Shown one piece after another: positions 36,529 through 44,969 of a stretch of DNA of 64,000 nt. This stretch comes from Gimesia sp. (lineage in GTDB: Bacteria; Planctomycetota; Planctomycetia; Planctomycetales; Planctomycetaceae). The DNA lies in assembly GCF_040219335.1 (NCBI RefSeq), contig NZ_JAVJSQ010000004.1, positions 248,001 to 312,000 of the forward strand, in the 5' to 3' direction. The position numbers and the translations under genes are program-made. The notes beneath the pieces were generated by a model that did no database searches, had not been told where the DNA came from, and was given only the letters and a program-made list of their open reading frames with translations. Position 1 is the first letter of the stretch, and every line of letters begins with the position of its first letter.

Positions 36529-39441
36529 TTAGTCTACAAACATGAATTCATTTGAAGTGCAAAGCACCTGGGCATATTTTTCCCAACCACTCATTCGGGC
36601 AGGAGCTTTAACCTGATCCCTATGGTGTTCCAGAAACTGTCGCCCTAATTCAATTTCTTCCAATGCAGGCTTTCGTGCCAGCACCCGCTGGTAGAGCTGT
36701 GTAATCGCAGCCTCAATGCCTTTGTCGGCAGCCACCTTTTCGAGGTCGAGATCCTTGACCAGTAAAGCCGACTGTTCCAGTAAAAGCGGACTGTTCATCG
36801 CAAACAATGCCTGCTGTGGTACTGTCGTGTAAGGCCGTTCTGCGGTACTGGATTCTACGTTGGCAAAATCAAACGTCCGAAATACGTTGGGCAAATTATT
36901 TCGGTCGATAAAACCGTATACCGTTCGTCGGGGTTCCGTCGGTATCTGATCGATCTGGAAACTCCGCCCCCCTCGATCATCCGACAGCTGTCCGGAGACA
37001 AACAGGATGGAGTCCCGCATTGCCTCAAAACTCAGTCGTCGAGGAACATGTTTCCATAACAGACGGTTGTCGGCATCAACCAGAATGGCATCTGGATTAT
37101 CTTGTGCTCCCTGCTTATAAGTCGCAGACAACATGATCAGTTTATGGAGTTTTTTTACGGACCAGCCCTCTTCCACGAAGCGGGACGCCAGATAATCTAA
37201 AAGCTCCGGATGTGTCGGCGGATCGCTGCGGACACCAAAATCACTGGGGGTACGAACCAGTCCTTCCCCGAAGTGATGCATCCAGACCCGGTTCACGAAG
37301 ACCCGCGCTGTGAGAGGGTTATCAGCCGAGGCGATTGCCTGAGCCAGTTCCAGTCGCCCACTGCCTTTCGCGAATGGCTTCCGATCTTCGCCTGCCAGAA
37401 TCCGGAAAAACTGTCGTGGCACCTTATCACCACGACGGCCCGGATTCCCACGCAAATGTACAAATGAAGTAACCGGCTGGTCTTTATCGTACATCACCAT
37501 CGCCCGCGGTGGTGCTCCCGGAGAGGTGACATCCAATGTGGCCAGCTCTTTTTCCAGCTGACGAATGCGATTTCGCTGCGCCCGATTGAACATGCTCTGA
37601 GCTACTTCATCAGTGCTGGCAGTGGGGGTTTCAGGGTGATATAAAATCTGACGCAGTTCTTCAGCAGCCGGATCATCCAGCTTCTCAGGTGCGGCAGCTT
37701 TTGCTTTGGCAGCGTCAGCAACAGCTTTCAACCAGGCCTGTTCAACTTCTTTAAAAACGCTCCCATAGACGCGACAGACATCGTAAATCGATTCCGGTGG
37801 GTTATTTTTGAGAGCATGGATCACCAGGCGATTGATACGTTTATTCGGATCAGTTTCAGCTTCTACTTTTGACAGTTTTTCAATGATTTCAGCAGACTGT
37901 CTGGCAAAATCACCTTTCTGTTTTTTCAGAGCAGCAAATTCCGTCCAGGGAGCAAATACTGACCGATAGTCCTTGGATTTTCTCCCCAGAAAAGCACGCC
38001 AGAGGTCCACATACCGCCGATGAGGTGCTTCTTTAGCATACTGAGGTTTTTCATCTCCCTGGGCCAGGTTCTGTTTTTCAGCAACCGCCTGTAGTACCTC
38101 GCCGACGGACAGACGGGCTTGTGCGCGGAATTTGTCTGCTTCCGCATGTACATAATCGTCTACTTTTTTCTGGCGTTTGGCCCGCTCTTCCTGATATTTC
38201 TCATAAGCCTTCTCTGACTTGGGCTTGCCGATCAAAGGCAAATCTTTTTCTTCAGGCTCATAACTGCTGACAAACACGCTGTAGAGCGAGTAGTAATCTT
38301 TAATCGGCACAGGATCGAATTTATGGTCATGACAGCGGGCACAGGATGCGGTCAGTCCGAGCAGTCCTCGTGAAACCAGATCGATCCGGTCATCTGTAAT
38401 ATCGTGGATGTTTCCTCGGTAACGGCGTCCAACGGTTAAGAACCCTAAAGCCGCCAGAGAACGATCATCACCTTTGCGATCCAACTGGTCTGCAGCCAGC
38501 TGTTCGAGAATGAACTGATTAAAAGGAAGGTCTTCATTAAACGCCCGAATCACATAATCGCGATATGTGTAGCTGTAAGGATAACGTCGCTCTGATGTAA
38601 AGACATACCCTTTGGTATCGGCGTAGCGGGCCACATCAAGCCAGTGCCGCCCCCAACGTTCTCCATACTCAGGAGAAGCCAGCAGGCGATCAATTAGCTT
38701 TTCATAAGCCTGTGGATCTTTATCATTGACGAATGCTTCGACTTCTGCATAGGTAGGAGGCAATCCTGTGAGATCAAGACAGGCACGTCGAATCAATTGT
38801 CGCTGGTCGGCTGGCGGAGAGAGCGACAGTCCCTTTTCTTCCAGTCTGGCGAGTACAAAATGGTCTACCGGTGATACTGCCGACTGATCATTTTTGACCG
38901 GTGGTACAGACGGCTTGGACACAGGCTGAAACGCCCAGTGACTGCTGGATAAGGTTTCATAATCATAGGCACCATTGCCGGGAACTGCTTTCGCATCTTT
39001 TTCCGAGTAGGGCCAGGGGGTCCCCATTTTGACCCATCGGGTCAAAGCTGCAATTTCCTGGGGAGGCATTTTTCCTTCGGGAGGCATCTGACTGTCATCG
39101 TCATGATATTGAATCACCTGAATCAGACGACTTTTCTGAGGATCCCCGGGAACAACCGCAGCACCGGTGTCGCTCCCCTTCATCATCCAGGCATGTGAGT
39201 CCAGACGCAAACTGGCTTCCTGTTTTTTGGAACCGTGACAGGCATAGCACCGCTTGACCAGAACAGGACGAATTTCTTTCTCAAAAAACTCAACCTGTTG
39301 CGCCGGGATTTTTTTGTTATTCGCAGCGTTCACTTCAACAGAAGCTGTACAGCTCAGATAGACACAAGCAGCCAGATAGAAAGCTTTGGGAATCAGATGA
39401 GACTTCACAGTGGGAGAACTGCAAATCGGAAGTCGCTTCAT
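36529..39441 (-). CDS. PSCyt1-DUF1549-DUF1553 c-type cytochrome protein
   Basis: A 970-residue protein starting at ATG 39441 (MKRLPICSS); the frame extends to 39555 but the added residues lack features. A signal peptide (hydrophobic FYLAACVYLSC) is followed by the PSCyt1 domain with haem site CYACH. DUF1549 follows, with SPEYGERWGRHWLDVARYAD and a second haem-type motif CARCH in LTASCARCHDHKFDP. DUF1553 covers the C-terminal third (NPLTARVFVNRVWMHHFGEG). Planctomycetes encode dozens of these, usually paired with DUF1501 genes. They bind haem outside the cytoplasm and are presumed to act in electron transfer linked to carbohydrate oxidation; the substrate is unknown. Confidence 0.93.
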   Translation of the reverse strand: MKRLPICSSPTVKSHLIPKAFYLAACVYLSCTASVEVNAANNKKIPAQQVEFFEKEIRPVLVKRCYACHGSKKQEASLRLDSHAWMMKGSDTGAAVVPGDPQKSRLIQVIQYHDDDSQMPPEGKMPPQEIAALTRWVKMGTPWPYSEKDAKAVPGNGAYDYETLSSSHWAFQPVSKPSVPPVKNDQSAVSPVDHFVLARLEEKGLSLSPPADQRQLIRRACLDLTGLPPTYAEVEAFVNDKDPQAYEKLIDRLLASPEYGERWGRHWLDVARYADTKGYVFTSERRYPYSYTYRDYVIRAFNEDLPFNQFILEQLAADQLDRKGDDRSLAALGFLTVGRRYRGNIHDITDDRIDLVSRGLLGLTASCARCHDHKFDPVPIKDYYSLYSVFVSSYEPEEKDLPLIGKPKSEKAYEKYQEERAKRQKKVDDYVHAEADKFRAQARLSVGEVLQAVAEKQNLAQGDEKPQYAKEAPHRRYVDLWRAFLGRKSKDYRSVFAPWTEFAALKKQKGDFARQSAEIIEKLSKVEAETDPNKRINRLVIHALKNNPPESIYDVCRVYGSVFKEVEQAWLKAVADAAKAKAAAPEKLDDPAAEELRQILYHPETPTASTDEVAQSMFNRAQRNRIRQLEKELATLDVTSPGAPPRAMVMYDKDQPVTSFVHLRGNPGRRGDKVPRQFFRILAGEDRKPFAKGSGRLELAQAIASADNPLTARVFVNRVWMHHFGEGLVRTPSDFGVRSDPPTHPELLDYLASRFVEEGWSVKKLHKLIMLSATYKQGAQDNPDAILVDADNRLLWKHVPRRLSFEAMRDSILFVSGQLSDDRGGRSFQIDQIPTEPRRTVYGFIDRNNLPNVFRTFDFANVESSTAERPYTTVPQQALFAMNSPLLLEQSALLVKDLDLEKVAADKGIEAAITQLYQRVLARKPALEEIELGRQFLEHHRDQVKAPARMSGWEKYAQVLCTSNEFMFVD

Positions 39442-39772
39442 TTCTAAGCTCTTTCTCAGTAAAACGCGGTGGGAACAATCAGGAGGGAGGGGACCGCCAC
39501 AGATGGTAAGCCTGACGAGTCCTGCTGCAGGTATTTTACACTGCCAGAAACGCAATGTGTAGTCTCTTTTTTGCGTTTAAGGCTTGTGAATCTTAGAGTT
39601 AGTTCAATTCTAATTCACGCGTATTCTTAACATTGTTGTGTAAATGGGCAGTAGCGCCATGTTTAATTAGTCCCGTGAATGTATTACAGTAGGACTATCG
39701 TCAATATCGACTGGTTCAAAGGTCGATTCCATAGAATTCCCTGAACTCATTGCTCAGAAAAGAGGTACTACG
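39442..39772. other. Divergent intergenic region (PSCyt1 / PCD-like)
   Basis: About 330 bases between divergent operons. It is AT-rich in its right half and includes several TTAA- and TAAT-type segments, but no -35/-10 pair or perfect hairpin that I can defend. No RNA gene seen. Confidence 0.35.
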
Positions 39773-40117
39773 ATGACTGAAGATCAGGCTTTAACTGAAG
39801 AGCAGATCCAGGAATTCCTGAACACTTACTCTGAATGGGAATTACGCGACGGCTGGTTACGTCGCAAATTCGGAACCCCCGGCTGGTCTCATACTCTTAT
39901 GCTGGTGAATACGATAGGTTATCTGGCCGAGGCTGGAAACCACCATCCCGACCTGAACGTTGGCTATGCTGCTGTCACCGTTAAACTGCAAACTCACAAG
40001 GTTCGTGCCATCACAGCCAAGGACACCAGCCTCGCACAAAAAATTGAAGAGACCGTACTCTGGCAACCAGCAGAGGAGTCGGCCCTCGATGGTTTCCCCA
40101 AGAAGTGGGTTCATTAG
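39773..40117 (+). CDS. Pterin-4a-carbinolamine dehydratase-like protein
   Basis: A 114-residue PCD/DCoH-type protein. The conserved HHP motif (His57, His58, Pro59 in EAGNHHPDLNVGY) and a further His75 in LQTHKV match the active-site histidines of the family. The segment after the third His (KVRAITAKD) departs from the usual THxxGGLTxxD form, so it belongs to a divergent branch. Classical members dehydrate 4a-hydroxytetrahydrobiopterin; because there is no aromatic hydroxylase nearby and the next gene is DHPS-like, a role in methanopterin or folate pterin metabolism is more likely. Its TAG stop (40115-40117) overlaps the AGGAG that precedes the next start, indicating translational coupling. 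Start ATG 39773. Confidence 0.85.
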   Translation: MTEDQALTEEQIQEFLNTYSEWELRDGWLRRKFGTPGWSHTLMLVNTIGYLAEAGNHHPDLNVGYAAVTVKLQTHKVRAITAKDTSLAQKIEETVLWQPAEESALDGFPKKWVH

Positions 40118-40131
40118 GAGAAAACGGACGC

Positions 40132-41565
40132 TTGAACAAAAATAACTCAATCGAGCATCCGGAACGGATTCTGTTTGTTACCGGCAGACTGGCCGAATTC
40201 TCGCTACGGGAAATTCTGGAGAAACTCGCCCCCCAGGTGGGATTTGAGTATGAAGTCTCCGTTTTGAATGTGCAGGTCGCTGCCTTGTTACACGTTCCGC
40301 TGATCAGACGCCGTCTGCAGGTTCCGGAAACTATCGATTGGGTCATGCTCCCCGGTATGTGCAAAGGAGACCTGCAGGAACTGACCGATCACTTTGGTGT
40401 CCGGTTTGAACGAGGTCCCAAAGATCACTTTGATCTCCCCGAGTATTTTGGACAGGCAGACCGTCCTCCCCGGGATCTCTCAGGTTTTGATATCGAAATT
40501 CTGGCAGAGATCAACCATGCTCCTCTGCTTTCAGACGAGGAAATTCTGCGACAGGCAGACCTTTATCGGAACAGCGGTGCCGACCTGATCGATGTCGGCT
40601 GTATTCCGGGAGAAAGCTGGAGCAGAGCAGGAGAAGTCGTGCGGTTTTTGGTCGAGGCTGGTCACCGGGTCTCCATTGACAGTTTCGACCAGGTAGAAGT
40701 CGAAGCCGCAGTTAACAATGGAGCCGAACTGATCTTGAGTTGTAACCATTCAAATATCGACTGGGTTTCCAGGCTGGGAACAGAGGTGGTGGCAATTCCC
40801 GATCTCCCCGAAGATTTTGATTCGCTCCATAGAATAGTGGATCAATTACTGCAGTCGAACACGCCCTTTCGCATCGACCCCATTCTGGAACCGATTGGTT
40901 ACGGCTTCGGTGCATCTCTGGAGAGATATTACCGGGCACGGCGTGAGTTTACTGATTTTGAAATCATGATGGGGATTGGCAATCTGACAGAACTGACCGA
41001 GGTCGACACCGCAGGCATGAACCTCGTCCTGGCTGCCCTTTGTCAGGAATTACGGATCAAGAGTGTTCTGGCTACGGAAGTGATCAACTGGGCACGGACC
41101 GCAGTGACAGAATTTGATCATGCCCGACGACTGGTCAAATATGCGATTGAGAATAAAACTCTCCCCAAGCACATTCACTATCAGCTGGTGATGCTCCGGG
41201 ACCCAAAACTTAAACAATTGGGTGCCGAAGCACTACAGAATCTGGCCAGACAGATACGTGACCCCAACTATCGCATTTTTGCCGAAGAGAATGAAATTCA
41301 CGTCATGAATCGTGATGGATACTGGAAGGGGACAGATCCCTATGAACTGTTTGATCAGTTCCAGTCAGCCGCCTCTAAATCATTGGATGCTTCGCATGCG
41401 TTTTATCTGGGGTACGAGATGTGTAAAGCTGTAACCGCACTTACATTAGGAAAACAATATCAGCAGGACCAGCCGTTAAGCTGGGGCTTTTTGACACAGG
41501 AGGAAGTCAGCGCTCAGGAACGCAGGCAGGAAGAGGGAAAAGGACCTCAATGCGGCCCCCGCTGA
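40132..41565 (+). CDS. DUF6513 dihydropteroate synthase-like protein
   Basis: A 477-residue protein starting at TTG 40132, with AGGAG at 40116-40120 eleven bases upstream; a GTG at 40105 overlaps the previous gene and is less likely. The N-terminal domain (about 1-120; RILFVTGRLAEFSLREIL) is the DUF6513 type. The middle carries a DHPS-like TIM barrel: GADLIDVGCIPGE and RVSIDSFDQVEVEAAVNNGAELILS. In C1-metabolising bacteria and planctomycetes these proteins belong to the tetrahydromethanopterin gene set; the reaction is assumed to be pterin-arylamine coupling but is not proven to me. It lies between the PCD-like gene and pabB/pabA, which make the p-aminobenzoate unit used in such coupling. Confidence 0.8.
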   Translation: MNKNNSIEHPERILFVTGRLAEFSLREILEKLAPQVGFEYEVSVLNVQVAALLHVPLIRRRLQVPETIDWVMLPGMCKGDLQELTDHFGVRFERGPKDHFDLPEYFGQADRPPRDLSGFDIEILAEINHAPLLSDEEILRQADLYRNSGADLIDVGCIPGESWSRAGEVVRFLVEAGHRVSIDSFDQVEVEAAVNNGAELILSCNHSNIDWVSRLGTEVVAIPDLPEDFDSLHRIVDQLLQSNTPFRIDPILEPIGYGFGASLERYYRARREFTDFEIMMGIGNLTELTEVDTAGMNLVLAALCQELRIKSVLATEVINWARTAVTEFDHARRLVKYAIENKTLPKHIHYQLVMLRDPKLKQLGAEALQNLARQIRDPNYRIFAEENEIHVMNRDGYWKGTDPYELFDQFQSAASKSLDASHAFYLGYEMCKAVTALTLGKQYQQDQPLSWGFLTQEEVSAQERRQEEGKGPQCGPR

Positions 41566-41660
41566 TGATTCCTTAACTTAACAGGTCCTGATATACTGAA
41601 GTCGGTTTCAGCGATTCTCACAGCTGCTCTATTCGCATTTTTGTACGAAATTGTTCAGTT

Positions 41661-43148
41661 ATGTCCGGTAATGTCTCTCAGGATCTCTCACATTGCTCCC
41701 CAGTGCAGGGGACCAGTGATACGAGCCAGCTCCCGCTCGTCGAAGAGCTCACCCCCAGTCCGGACCTCGAACTTCTGCTTCAGGAATTTGCCAACGAAAA
41801 GGGGTTACTTATCCTGGACAGCGCCCGAAATGCCGGATCTCTGGGCCGCTACTCCTACCTGATGTGCAACCCATTGAAACGTTTTCAAATTCAACAGGCC
41901 CAATTGGGAACCGATCCCTTCGAGACGATCAGAAGACTTCATAGAGATTTGTGGAGACCCGCAATCCCAGAGCTTCCCCCATTCCAGGGAGGCTTTGCAG
42001 GATTGCTTTCATATGAGCTTGGATGCAGTTGGGAACAGTTTCCCCGGGCAATCAATGATGAATTCAAGCTCCCTGATCTCGCTGTCGGCTTTTATGACTG
42101 GGTCATCGCCTGGGATCATCAACAACATCGTGCCTGGCTGATCGTCCACGGATTTGATGACACACTGGACTCACAATGTACCGATCAGGCTGCCCGGCGA
42201 CTCCGTGAGATCAAACGACGAATTGATGCGGTCGTACTTCAGCAACACAATCCTGTCCCACCTCAATCGAATCAAGGAATGCGGTTAGAACAAAAGAATC
42301 TATCTGCCTGCTACGCGGTCGATGGATTTCCAGGTATCTTCAGCAATTTCAGCAAAGATGAGTTTCTCCGTCGTATTGAGCGAATCATTGAATATATCTA
42401 CGCAGGTGATATTTTCCAGGCGAATTTCTCACAACGATTACTCAGTCAGGCCACGATGCCAGCCGCAGACCTTTACCTCAATTTACGATCACGTAATGCG
42501 GCTCCCTTTGCTGGCTACTTTGCCTGGGATGACTGGACGGTACTCAGCGCCTCCCCGGAACGCTTCCTGCAACTATCGGACAACGAAGTTGAGACCCGCC
42601 CCATCAAGGGAACCCGCAGGCGTAAGACAGTCCCCGAAGCCGATTTACTCACTCGTGATGAACTGCGGGAAAGTAAAAAGGATCAGGCGGAAAACGTCAT
42701 GATCGTCGACCTGCTGCGGAATGACCTGTCTCGTGTTTGTCAGCCTGGTACAATTCGTGTCCCCCATTTGTGTAAAGTGGAAACATACGAAACGGTCCAG
42801 CATCTCGTTTCCGAGGTCCGTGGAAAGCTCAAGCCAGAGCATAGTGTATGGGATCTGCTGGCAGCCTCATTTCCAGGAGGTTCGATCAGCGGTGCTCCCA
42901 AAGTTCGTGCCATGGAAATTATCGCCGAACTGGAACCTACGGTCCGTGGCCCTTATTGTGGCTCGCTCTTCTATGCAGGACTTAATGGTGAATTTGACAG
43001 CAATATTCTGATCAGGACCTTTACAATCAGAAAAGGCTGGATTCAATTTCCTGTCGGGGGAGGCATCATAGCCCAGAGTCAACCACGACTGGAGTATGAG
43101 GAAACGTTGCACAAAGCAGCTGGTATGCTCGCAGCTCTAAAACCATGA
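41661..43148 (+). CDS. pabB: Aminodeoxychorismate synthase component I
   Basis: A 495-residue chorismate-utilising enzyme that, with the PabA amidotransferase, converts chorismate to 4-amino-4-deoxychorismate. Lys316 in RPIKGTRRRK is the residue that separates PabB (Lys nucleophile) from anthranilate synthase TrpE (Ala, PIAGT), which is the main basis of the call. Other motifs are GDIFQANFSQRL, DLLRNDLSRVCQPGTI and PGGSISGAPKVRAMEII. The N-terminal domain (about 1-180) is the less conserved Trp-binding-like half. Start ATG 41661. pabA begins 22 bases downstream; no lyase gene (pabC) is in the window. Confidence 0.9.
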   Translation: MSGNVSQDLSHCSPVQGTSDTSQLPLVEELTPSPDLELLLQEFANEKGLLILDSARNAGSLGRYSYLMCNPLKRFQIQQAQLGTDPFETIRRLHRDLWRPAIPELPPFQGGFAGLLSYELGCSWEQFPRAINDEFKLPDLAVGFYDWVIAWDHQQHRAWLIVHGFDDTLDSQCTDQAARRLREIKRRIDAVVLQQHNPVPPQSNQGMRLEQKNLSACYAVDGFPGIFSNFSKDEFLRRIERIIEYIYAGDIFQANFSQRLLSQATMPAADLYLNLRSRNAAPFAGYFAWDDWTVLSASPERFLQLSDNEVETRPIKGTRRRKTVPEADLLTRDELRESKKDQAENVMIVDLLRNDLSRVCQPGTIRVPHLCKVETYETVQHLVSEVRGKLKPEHSVWDLLAASFPGGSISGAPKVRAMEIIAELEPTVRGPYCGSLFYAGLNGEFDSNILIRTFTIRKGWIQFPVGGGIIAQSQPRLEYEETLHKAAGMLAALKP

Positions 43149-43170
43149 TCGTTCTCTTGAGAAGAGACAG

Positions 43171-43755
43171 ATGATTCTGATTATCGATAACTACGACAGT
43201 TTTGTGTTTAATCTGGCCCGGTACTTTGAAGAACTCGGGCAGCAGACTCACGTCGTACGTAATGATCAGATAACGATTGCAGAAGTCACTCAGCTGGCGC
43301 CGGCTGCGATTATTCTCTCTCCTGGTCCCTGTACTCCTCAGGAAGCTGGTCTCTGCCAGGACCTGGTAAGGCACTTTATTAATCAGGTTCCAATCCTGGG
43401 AGTCTGTCTGGGACATCAGTCTATCGCCGCGAGTCTCAGAGGAAAGATCATCCGCGCACCTGAGCCGATTCATGGTCAGACATCGCTGATACACCATCAG
43501 AGTTCCCGACTTTTAGCTGGCTTACCTGATCCGTTTCCAGCCACACGCTATCACTCACTGATCATTGATGAAACTACTTTACCAGCTGAACTGATAATCA
43601 CAGCGCGGACCAGTGAGGGAATACCAATGGCGATTGAGCATCAGACCGCGTCGCTCTTTGGAGTTCAATTCCACCCGGAATCAATCCTCACAGAGTGTGG
43701 GTTGCAGTTGCTGGAAAACTTTCTCTCTTTTGTTCAGCCCTGTCTCTCTGAGTAA
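43171..43755 (+). CDS. pabA: Aminodeoxychorismate/anthranilate synthase glutamine amidotransferase
   Basis: A 194-residue class I glutamine amidotransferase with the full triad: Cys79 in GVCLGHQS, His168 and Glu170 in QFHPES. It starts MILIIDNYDSFVFNLARYF, the standard PabA/TrpG opening. It supplies ammonia to the synthase subunit encoded just upstream. Family members may serve both folate and tryptophan pathways, but the adjacent gene is PabB rather than TrpE, so PabA is the better name. Cytoplasmic. No trp genes are nearby. Confidence 0.9.
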   Translation: MILIIDNYDSFVFNLARYFEELGQQTHVVRNDQITIAEVTQLAPAAIILSPGPCTPQEAGLCQDLVRHFINQVPILGVCLGHQSIAASLRGKIIRAPEPIHGQTSLIHHQSSRLLAGLPDPFPATRYHSLIIDETTLPAELIITARTSEGIPMAIEHQTASLFGVQFHPESILTECGLQLLENFLSFVQPCLSE

Positions 43756-44020
43756 AGCACATTTCTTCCTGCGCTCTGCTTTCGTTCCGGTTAGTCAAAC
43801 TGGTTGAAGTATGACTGTGTCTGGTTGAACTTATCCGTCATGATCCCCCGTTTTTCTCAGTTCCTTCCCTCCTGATTCAAGAACTGCGTAATACTTCAGA
43901 ACAACCACCCCTCAATCTACCGATAAAAATGAAGTTATCAGAACTCAATCGAACCTGATATCCGCTTCTCTGCGCGCACTGAAGGCACAGGAATACGGGA
44001 AGTCTTGTAGGGGCTCTTTT

Positions 44021-44962
44021 ATGCGATATACCATCGTCAAACCAAACCGTCAAAGTTTATCAATCTTAACAGTCACGTTCTCGCTATTCGTGATCTCCAT
44101 CAGCCAGTCCTCAGCTGGTGAATGGTTGCATGATTTTGACGCTGCCCAGAAACAGGCCCAGGCTAAAGACCTGCCTATCCTGCTGCATTTTCATGCTTCA
44201 TGGTGTGGACCCTGCCATCAGATGGAACAAACGGTATTGCGAACCGCTGCCGTTAAGAAGCTGTTCGGTCAACGAGTGATCGGTGTCAAAATCGACAGTG
44301 ATCAGAACCGTCATCTCGTCGATCGATTCAACGTTCGTTCATTACCCAGTGACATTCTACTGACTCCCACGGGGACGATCATCACTCGTACGGATGGATT
44401 TCAGAATCAAAACGTCTATCTTAGTTTCCTGGGACGTGGTGCCTCCCGCTATGAAAAAGACCGACGGGTATATCTGGCTCAGAAAAGCAAACAGGAGCTG
44501 ATGGAACGTAAGCGTCAGGAAATGGAACAGCAGGCAGCGGAAGAACCGGAACCTGCAAATACTCAGAAATCCTATGTTGCTTCCACTCCTGATCGTGTAG
44601 GGCTGGAAGGTTACAGCCCAGTCGCCCTGACCAGGGATCGGGAATGGAAGAAGGGGCAGGAAGAATTCAGGTGGCCTTACCAGGGAATTACTTATCATCT
44701 GGCAAGTCGTACAGAATTGGAAATCTTCAAAGTCGATCCAGGGCGCTATGCGCCGCAGTTACTGGGTTGCGACCCAGTGATCTTGAATAAACAGGATCGG
44801 GCCATTCCAGGTGATACTAAATACGGTGCCTATTATGACCGCAACCTGTATCTGTTTGTCGATCTGGAATCACGTGAAGAATTCAAAAAGAATCCAGACC
44901 GTTACAGCCGCACAATGCATGTGCTTAAAATTGAAGACGTGGGCGGCAGCATCCTGCGATAA
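44021..44962 (+). CDS. Exported thioredoxin-fold protein with YHS-like C-terminal domain
   Basis: A 313-residue protein with a signal peptide (hydrophobic core LSILTVTFSLFVISIS, cleavage near SSAG). The thioredoxin-like domain (about 33-150) contains the redox motif WCGPC with Cys62 and Cys65, and SLPSDILLTPTG supplies the cis-Pro-type loop. A charged helix (KQELMERKRQEMEQQ) links to a C-terminal region (about 195-300) with GLEGYSPVAL and GITYHLASRTELEIFKVDPGRYAPQLLGCDP, resembling YHS-type domains. Extracytoplasmic disulfide or metal handling is likely; YHS domains are often metal-associated. It is convergent with the large amidohydrolase gene, seven bases apart. Start ATG 44021. Confidence 0.8.
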   Translation: MRYTIVKPNRQSLSILTVTFSLFVISISQSSAGEWLHDFDAAQKQAQAKDLPILLHFHASWCGPCHQMEQTVLRTAAVKKLFGQRVIGVKIDSDQNRHLVDRFNVRSLPSDILLTPTGTIITRTDGFQNQNVYLSFLGRGASRYEKDRRVYLAQKSKQELMERKRQEMEQQAAEEPEPANTQKSYVASTPDRVGLEGYSPVALTRDREWKKGQEEFRWPYQGITYHLASRTELEIFKVDPGRYAPQLLGCDPVILNKQDRAIPGDTKYGAYYDRNLYLFVDLESREEFKKNPDRYSRTMHVLKIEDVGGSILR

Positions 44963-44969
44963 GAAACAC

